Source of the DNA: an uncultured Nitrosomonadales bacterium
Lineage (GTDB): Bacteria > Pseudomonadota > Gammaproteobacteria > Burkholderiales > Methylophilaceae
Assembly: GCA_946481065.1 (NCBI GenBank)
Contig: CAMLMA010000123.1
Span: 1 to 5,442 of the forward strand
Reading direction: 5' to 3'
Length of the DNA: 5,442 nucleotides
Part shown: piece after piece, positions 1 to 5,442 of the stretch
Position numbering within the stretch: the stretch's first letter is position 1
Layout of the letters: each line of letters starts with the position of its first letter
The notes under the pieces: model-generated
What the model saw: only the letters and a program-made list of their open reading frames with translations
Databases searched by the model: none
What the model was told of the DNA's origin: nothing
Made by a program: the position numbers and the translations under genes

Positions 1-617
1 CCCCGCAGCCAGCACCCCTAACCGCCGCCGCACCCGACGTCGCTCCCGCCAGGCTTACACCATCGCCTGTGGCGAAGCCGGCCGAGACGCCCGGCATCTT
101 CGGTGAGGTGAAATCCAAAAAGCGTATTGCAGGCAGACGCAAGATCACCTGGCCATACTATGTGTTCGCGCTACTGTTATTGATGACCGGGATTGTGCAG
201 GTGTTATATTTCATGCGGACGCCCTTGTCGACACAGTGGCCTGAACTCAAGCCTTTCCTCGTTTCTACGTGCTCCTTCGTCGGCTGCAAGGTCGATTTGC
301 CACGTAATATCGATCAGCTGGTGATCGATGATTCGGATCTACAGGAAGATGCGGAGCACGAGGACGTCATTCGATTGAGCACACTGCTCATCAACAATGC
401 GCCGTACGCGCAGGCTTATCCTTTACTTGAGCTCACGCTTACCGACAGGAACGACCGCCCGGTGCTGCGGCGCGCTTTCACGGCCGCCGAATATCTGAAT
501 AAGGGTCGCGACGTGAACGCTGGCATTGCGCCAGGGGAAGAGCTACAAATCAAGCTGGCCTTGACCTCCAGCGATGTCGATGTCTCCGGCTACCGGGTCT
601 ATCTAAGCTACCCTTAG
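1..617 (+). CDS. DUF3426 membrane protein, 5'-truncated by window edge
   Basis: The frame is open from base 3 with no stop before TAG at 615-617, so the real start lies upstream; the GTG at 69 is internal. The first visible stretch (3-95) is rich in proline and alanine and looks like a disordered linker. A basic patch (KSKKR and GRRK, near 111-143) precedes one hydrophobic helix at about 156-212 (YYVFALLLLMTGIVQVLYF), predicted to span the inner membrane with the C-terminus outside. The rest matches the DUF3426 pattern: a W..L.PFL stretch, two cysteines in C-SFVG-C, VDLPR, then LLINNAPYAQAYPLLELTLTDRNDRPVLRRAF..AEYL. Full-length family members usually begin with an MJ0042-type zinc-ribbon, which would be off-window. 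In Betaproteobacteria this family often lies near prmA; that cannot be checked here. The molecular function is unknown. Family assignment is fairly sure; topology is inferred from the positive-inside rule. Confidence 0.85.
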   Translation, partial: PQPAPLTAAAPDVAPARLTPSPVAKPAETPGIFGEVKSKKRIAGRRKITWPYYVFALLLLMTGIVQVLYFMRTPLSTQWPELKPFLVSTCSFVGCKVDLPRNIDQLVIDDSDLQEDAEHEDVIRLSTLLINNAPYAQAYPLLELTLTDRNDRPVLRRAFTAAEYLNKGRDVNAGIAPGEELQIKLALTSSDVDVSGYRVYLSYP

Positions 618-782
618 CCTGTCTTGCTCTTTCATGTTTGATTCGCAACATGCCATCTCATGATTTTCATTAGGCCGTATTCATGAGTATGCGGACGCGG
701 CTTGCCATGCGCTTCTGTACTATGTGTCCATCAGAGGTCGACTTCGTTGGTCTCGATCAATAAACATTTAGGAGATAACGCC
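618..782 (+). promoter_or_regulatory. Intergenic leader of pqqA
   Basis: This stretch separates the DUF3426 stop from the pqqA start and has no coding frame I can support. It should hold the pqqA promoter, because pqqA ends in its own terminator. I find no convincing sigma70 pair: TTGCCA (702-707) resembles a -35 box, but TACTAT (718-723) and TATGTG (721-726) are too close to it to serve as the -10. Two copies of the self-complementary hexamer TCATGA occur at 658-663 and 681-686. A clear Shine-Dalgarno GGAG lies at 771-774, eight bases before the pqqA ATG. The location of a promoter is inferred from gene layout; the exact elements are not established. Confidence 0.4.
633..652. repeat. Short inverted repeat after the DUF3426 gene
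   Basis: CATGTT (633-638) and AACATG (647-652) are 6-base arms around an 8-base spacer, starting 15 bases after the DUF3426 stop codon. There is no T run after it, so it is a poor intrinsic terminator on the + strand. It could be a weak mRNA 3' hairpin or a dyad operator upstream of pqqA. An arm pair this short can arise by chance. Confidence 0.25.
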
Positions 783-854
783 ATGTGGACCAAGCCAGCT
801 GCTACTGAAATGCGTTTCGGTTTCGAAGTTACCATGTACGTTTGCAACCGCTAA
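783..854 (+). CDS. pqqA: PqqA, PQQ precursor peptide
   Basis: This 23-residue peptide begins MWTKPA and carries the GFEVTMY core of PqqA. Glu15 and Tyr19, the two residues that are cross-linked and become the PQQ skeleton, sit at the family's usual positions with the required three-residue spacing. In the known pathway the radical SAM enzyme PqqE, with the chaperone PqqD, joins these side chains; proteolysis and the PqqB and PqqC steps then give the redox cofactor of periplasmic quinoprotein dehydrogenases such as methanol or glucose dehydrogenase. The start is fixed by GGAG at 771-774, eight bases upstream. The gene uses codons such as GCT, CGT, GGT, GAA, TTC and AAC, typical of strong expression. 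It is monocistronic: a terminator hairpin begins 18 bases after the TAA, and no pqqB-E genes follow. Cys21 near the C-terminus differs from the enteric and Pseudomonas peptides I remember. Confidence 0.95.
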   Translation: MWTKPAATEMRFGFEVTMYVCNR

Positions 855-872
855 GCGACTGCAGATAGACTA

Positions 873-898
873 AAAAAGGAGGCCTAGGCCTCCTTTTT
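873..898. terminator. Bidirectional intrinsic terminator shared by pqqA and oxyR
   Basis: Bases 873-885 and 886-898 are exact reverse complements, giving a 26-base perfect palindrome centred on CCTAGG. As RNA it folds into a GC-rich stem (GGAGGC with GCCTCC) with a CTAG loop. The stem has an A run on its 5' side and a T run on its 3' side, whichever strand is transcribed. It can therefore end both the rightward pqqA transcript and the leftward dnaN-gyrB-oxyR transcript. The last codons and the stop of the - strand oxyR gene lie inside it, with the TAG at 886-884 in the loop. Confidence 0.93.
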
Positions 899-1804
899 GT
901 TTTGCTTCACCGGCTTCATGCAATCCGAATCGATCTGCCGGATCGCTTCCACCAGACATTCGATCGCTTTCTCCCGCCCATAACTCTTGCGCCATGCCAA
1001 CGCCATCCTGCGTGACGGGATTGGCTGCTGGAACGGGATCGCCTTGATCAAGGGGTTCTGGTAACGTTCCACCGTCGCGCTGCACGGTAATACCGTTATC
1101 CCCAAGTTGGACGCCACCATGTTCCTGATGGTTTCCAGTGAGTTACCCTGCAACACCTCCCCTTTGCGAGTCAGATCCGGACATGCCTGAATCAGCTGAT
1201 TGCTGAAACAATGGCCGCTGTTCAACAGCAAGACCTTTTGTTCGGCCAGCTCATCCGGGTGGATGGATCTGCGCGCCGCCCAGGAATGGTCGGCTGGGAC
1301 CACGACGACAAAGGATTCGTCATACAAGGGCTGGACCTGGATACCCGGGATATCGAAAGGCAAGGCGACGATGGCGGCGTCGATCACGCCGTTACGCAGC
1401 TGCGTCTCCAGCACATGGGTCAGGTTCTCTTCCACGTCCAGCGGCATATCCGGGGCGGTACGCCGCAGGATGGGAATGATCTCGGGCAACAGGTAAGGCC
1501 CTGCGGAATAAATGACCCCGAGTTTTATCGGTCCACTAAGCTGATCGTTGCCCTGCCGGGCGATCTCCTTGATCCGGTTTGCCTCTTCCAGCACTCGTGT
1601 CGCTTGCTCGACGATTTGCTCGCCGATCGGAGTCATGCTGATATCCGTGCGGCTACGCTCGAACAGTGTGAGGCCTAATTCTTCTTCAAGCTTTTTTACA
1701 GCGAGACTCAAGGCGGGTTGGCTGACAAAGCATTTTTCTGCCGCGCGTCTGAAATTGCGTTCGCGCGCTACCGCGACAATAAAGCGCAACTCACTCAAAG
1801 TCAT
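884..1804 (-). CDS. oxyR: OxyR-type LysR regulator (peroxide sensor)
   Basis: This 306-residue protein has full LysR layout. The N-terminal winged helix-turn-helix covers about residues 2-60 (FRRAAEKCFVSQPALS, KKLEEELGLTLFER), a linker helix follows to about 88, and the effector domain begins at GPIKLGVI (91-98). The OxyR diagnostic is present: GHC at 197-199 and a second cysteine at 208, the same numbering and spacing as the redox pair Cys199-Cys208 of Escherichia coli OxyR. The following SLETIRNMVAS...GITVLP block also matches that family. By homology it senses hydrogen peroxide by forming a disulfide and controls catalase and peroxiredoxin genes. The ATG is six bases after the gyrB TAG with no strong Shine-Dalgarno, suggesting translational coupling to gyrB. 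The C-terminal tail (KQNKKEA) is encoded by the terminator arm. No target gene such as katG or ahpC lies in the window. It could be a paralogue rather than the main OxyR. Confidence 0.9.
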   Translation of the reverse strand: MTLSELRFIVAVARERNFRRAAEKCFVSQPALSLAVKKLEEELGLTLFERSRTDISMTPIGEQIVEQATRVLEEANRIKEIARQGNDQLSGPIKLGVIYSAGPYLLPEIIPILRRTAPDMPLDVEENLTHVLETQLRNGVIDAAIVALPFDIPGIQVQPLYDESFVVVVPADHSWAARRSIHPDELAEQKVLLLNSGHCFSNQLIQACPDLTRKGEVLQGNSLETIRNMVASNLGITVLPCSATVERYQNPLIKAIPFQQPIPSRRMALAWRKSYGREKAIECLVEAIRQIDSDCMKPVKQNKKEA

Positions 1805-1810
1805 CGCTGG

Positions 1811-4222
<2,412 letters not shown>

Positions 4223-4235
4223 CTAGTCTTCTCGT

Positions 4236-4251
4236 GGTTTCACGTGGAACA
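4236..4251. promoter_or_regulatory. parS centromere-like site (ParB binding)
   Basis: On the - strand these 16 bases read TGTTCCACGTGAAACC, which matches the Bacillus subtilis parS consensus TGTTCCACGTGAAACA at 15 of 16 positions and the Pseudomonas form TGTTCCACGTGGAACC also at 15 of 16. The core is a GTTYCAC/GTGRAAC dyad around CACGTG at 4241-4246. It lies in the 54-base gap between dnaN and gyrB, which suits the known clustering of parS near oriC. ParB-CTP loads here and recruits SMC/MukBEF-type condensin and the ParA segregation system. ParA and ParB genes are not in the window. The motif match is direct; function is inferred. Confidence 0.88.
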
Positions 4252-4273
4252 TTGCTTAAGGGGTCGTTGCTGG

Positions 4274-5377
4274 TCAGATGCGCATCGGCATCACGACGTA
4301 ACGATAGCTGTCGTTGCCTGGTACCGTCACCAGACAGCTACTGTTGGCATCAGCGAAGGAGAACACGACATTTTCACTATCGACGTTGTTCAACACATCG
4401 ATCATGTAAGTGACGTTGAAACCGATATCGAGCGGGTCGCCTGCGTAGCTGATCTCCAGGTCTTCCTCGGCCTCTTCCTGTTCGCTATTGGTGCTGATCA
4501 GACGTAGATTGTCCTGGCCCAGCACCATGCGGATACCGCGGTATTTCTCATTCGACAGGATGGATGCGCGCTGCATGGAAAGCAGGATATTCAATCGGTC
4601 CGCGCTGAAACTGTTCTTGTGACCGACCGGGATGACGCGCGTGTAATCGGGGAACTTGCCGTCGATGACCTTGGTGATCAGCCGGATCTCGCCAAAGCTG
4701 AAATTGACCTGACCGGTACCGACTTCTATGGTCACCTCTTCTTCGCTGTCGTCGAGAAGCTTGATAAGTTCGATGACGGTCTTGCGTGGCAGGATCAGCT
4801 CCTGCTTCTCATAGTTCTGGTCCAGTTCAGTGGATGTGAAACTCAAGCGATGGCCATCGGTGCCCACGACATTGAGTTTGTTAGCGTTCACTTCAAACAG
4901 TAACCCGTTGAGATAGTAGCGAATATCCTGCTGCGCCATGGCGAACTCAACTTGCTTGAACAATCGTTTGAGTGTGCCTTGACCGATCCTGATCACTGCA
5001 TGGCTGCTGGCTGTCGCCTTGCTCATCAGCGGATAATCGGCTGCCGGCAAGGTTTGCAGATTGAACCGGCTCTTGCCAGCCCTGACCTGTATGCGGCTAT
5101 CCTGCGTCGTCATGGTGATCTCGGCATCTTCTGGCAAGGCTCGACAGATATCGAGCAGCTTCTTGGCAGAGACCGTGGTCGACAACTCCCCGCCGGTGCT
5201 GATCGGCGTCGCCAGAGAAATCTGCATTTCAAGATCGGTTGCAGTCAGCATGATCTTGTCCTGTTTGGCTTCCAGCAACAGATTGGACAGGATGGGTAGC
5301 GTATGACGTCTCTCGACAATGCTGCTGACGGCAGATAAAGGCTTGAGCAGTGTCTCGCGATTGATTTTGATATTCAT
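4274..5377 (-). CDS. dnaN: DNA polymerase III beta subunit (sliding clamp)
   Basis: DnaN is the ring-shaped clamp that dimerises around DNA and tethers polymerase III and other replication and repair proteins. The protein has 367 residues, as expected (366 in Escherichia coli), covering three similar domains at about 1-122, 123-246 and 247-367. Recognisable blocks are the N-terminus MNIKINRETLLKPLS with RRHTLPILSNLLL, GTDGHRLS at 172-179, IDGKFPDY at 238-245, and the C-terminal YVVMPMRI. The TDGHRL residues and the C-terminal VVMPMR form the hydrophobic cleft that binds clamp-interacting peptides, and all are intact. The ATG at 5377-5375 fits the family start; the only upstream ribosome-like element is AGG at 5390-5388, so initiation may be modest. 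dnaA would be expected upstream, past the window end, and gyrB follows in the same direction. Confidence 0.98.
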   Translation of the reverse strand: MNIKINRETLLKPLSAVSSIVERRHTLPILSNLLLEAKQDKIMLTATDLEMQISLATPISTGGELSTTVSAKKLLDICRALPEDAEITMTTQDSRIQVRAGKSRFNLQTLPAADYPLMSKATASSHAVIRIGQGTLKRLFKQVEFAMAQQDIRYYLNGLLFEVNANKLNVVGTDGHRLSFTSTELDQNYEKQELILPRKTVIELIKLLDDSEEEVTIEVGTGQVNFSFGEIRLITKVIDGKFPDYTRVIPVGHKNSFSADRLNILLSMQRASILSNEKYRGIRMVLGQDNLRLISTNSEQEEAEEDLEISYAGDPLDIGFNVTYMIDVLNNVDSENVVFSFADANSSCLVTVPGNDSYRYVVMPMRI

Positions 5378-5442
5378 GTTTTTGAAGCCTATTTATCTAA
5401 TAGATTAAATATATATTTAAAAGCTAATAACAATAGTAATGC
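5378..5442 (-). promoter_or_regulatory. AT-rich leader upstream of dnaN with possible promoter
   Basis: Bases 5391-5442 are 44 of 52 A or T, in sharp contrast to the flanking coding sequence. On the - strand TTGTTA (5433-5428) and TTTAAT (5409-5404) form a possible sigma70 -35/-10 pair with an 18-base spacer, four and five of six consensus bases respectively. I find no DnaA box in the visible part. It could be simply the dnaA-dnaN intergenic promoter, or an easily melted part of an origin that extends beyond the window. The base composition is certain; the role is not. Confidence 0.4.

Noticed and set aside
69..71. GTG as start of the DUF3426 gene
   Set aside because: The same frame is open back to the window edge and the upstream residues form a Pro/Ala linker typical of the family, so the GTG is an internal valine codon.
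870..1085. Second - strand frame of 71 codons overlapping the oxyR 3' end
   Set aside because: It is out of frame within the conserved OxyR effector domain and runs through the terminator; composition looks like a frame shadow.
4619..5306. + strand open frames opposite dnaN
   Set aside because: They are antisense to conserved DnaN sequence throughout and resemble no family I know.

Overview
The window looks like the chromosome of a Betaproteobacterium near the replication origin. The support is the order dnaN-gyrB with no recF between them, a betaproteobacterial-style OxyR, a DUF3426 protein and mid-50s GC by eye. A pqqA gene in this setting makes a PQQ-using methylotroph of the Methylophilaceae type (Methylobacillus/Methylovorus-like) my best guess. 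That is inference from gene content, not a database match.

Layout. On the + strand, 1-617 is the 3' part of a DUF3426 membrane protein gene cut by the window edge. Next comes a 165-base intergenic region (618-782), then pqqA (783-854), a 23-codon gene for the PQQ precursor peptide. It is followed at 873-898 by a perfect palindromic hairpin with flanking A and T runs, which should terminate transcription from both sides. On the - strand, read from right to left, an AT-rich leader (5378-5442) precedes dnaN (5377-4274), then a 54-base gap, gyrB (4219-1811), and, after only 6 bases, an OxyR-type LysR gene (1804-884). The OxyR stop codon lies in the centre of the shared terminator.

How the genes work together. 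dnaN (sliding clamp) and gyrB (gyrase B) form the usual origin-proximal replication cluster, and dnaA would be expected just beyond 5442. The short dnaN-gyrB gap carries a near-perfect parS site (4236-4251), the centromere-like site bound by ParB. The peroxide sensor is placed so that it can be co-transcribed and translationally coupled with gyrB. The pqqA gene is a single-gene unit, and no pqqB, C, D or E is present in the window.

The window holds mostly known families. I see no convincing new multi-gene system. The points most worth a second look are the solitary pqqA with its own terminator, the parS site between dnaN and gyrB, oxyR appended to the gyrB unit, and the OxyR stop codon inside a bidirectional terminator. 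All + strand reading frames between about 900 and 5300 are antisense shadows of the three - strand genes.
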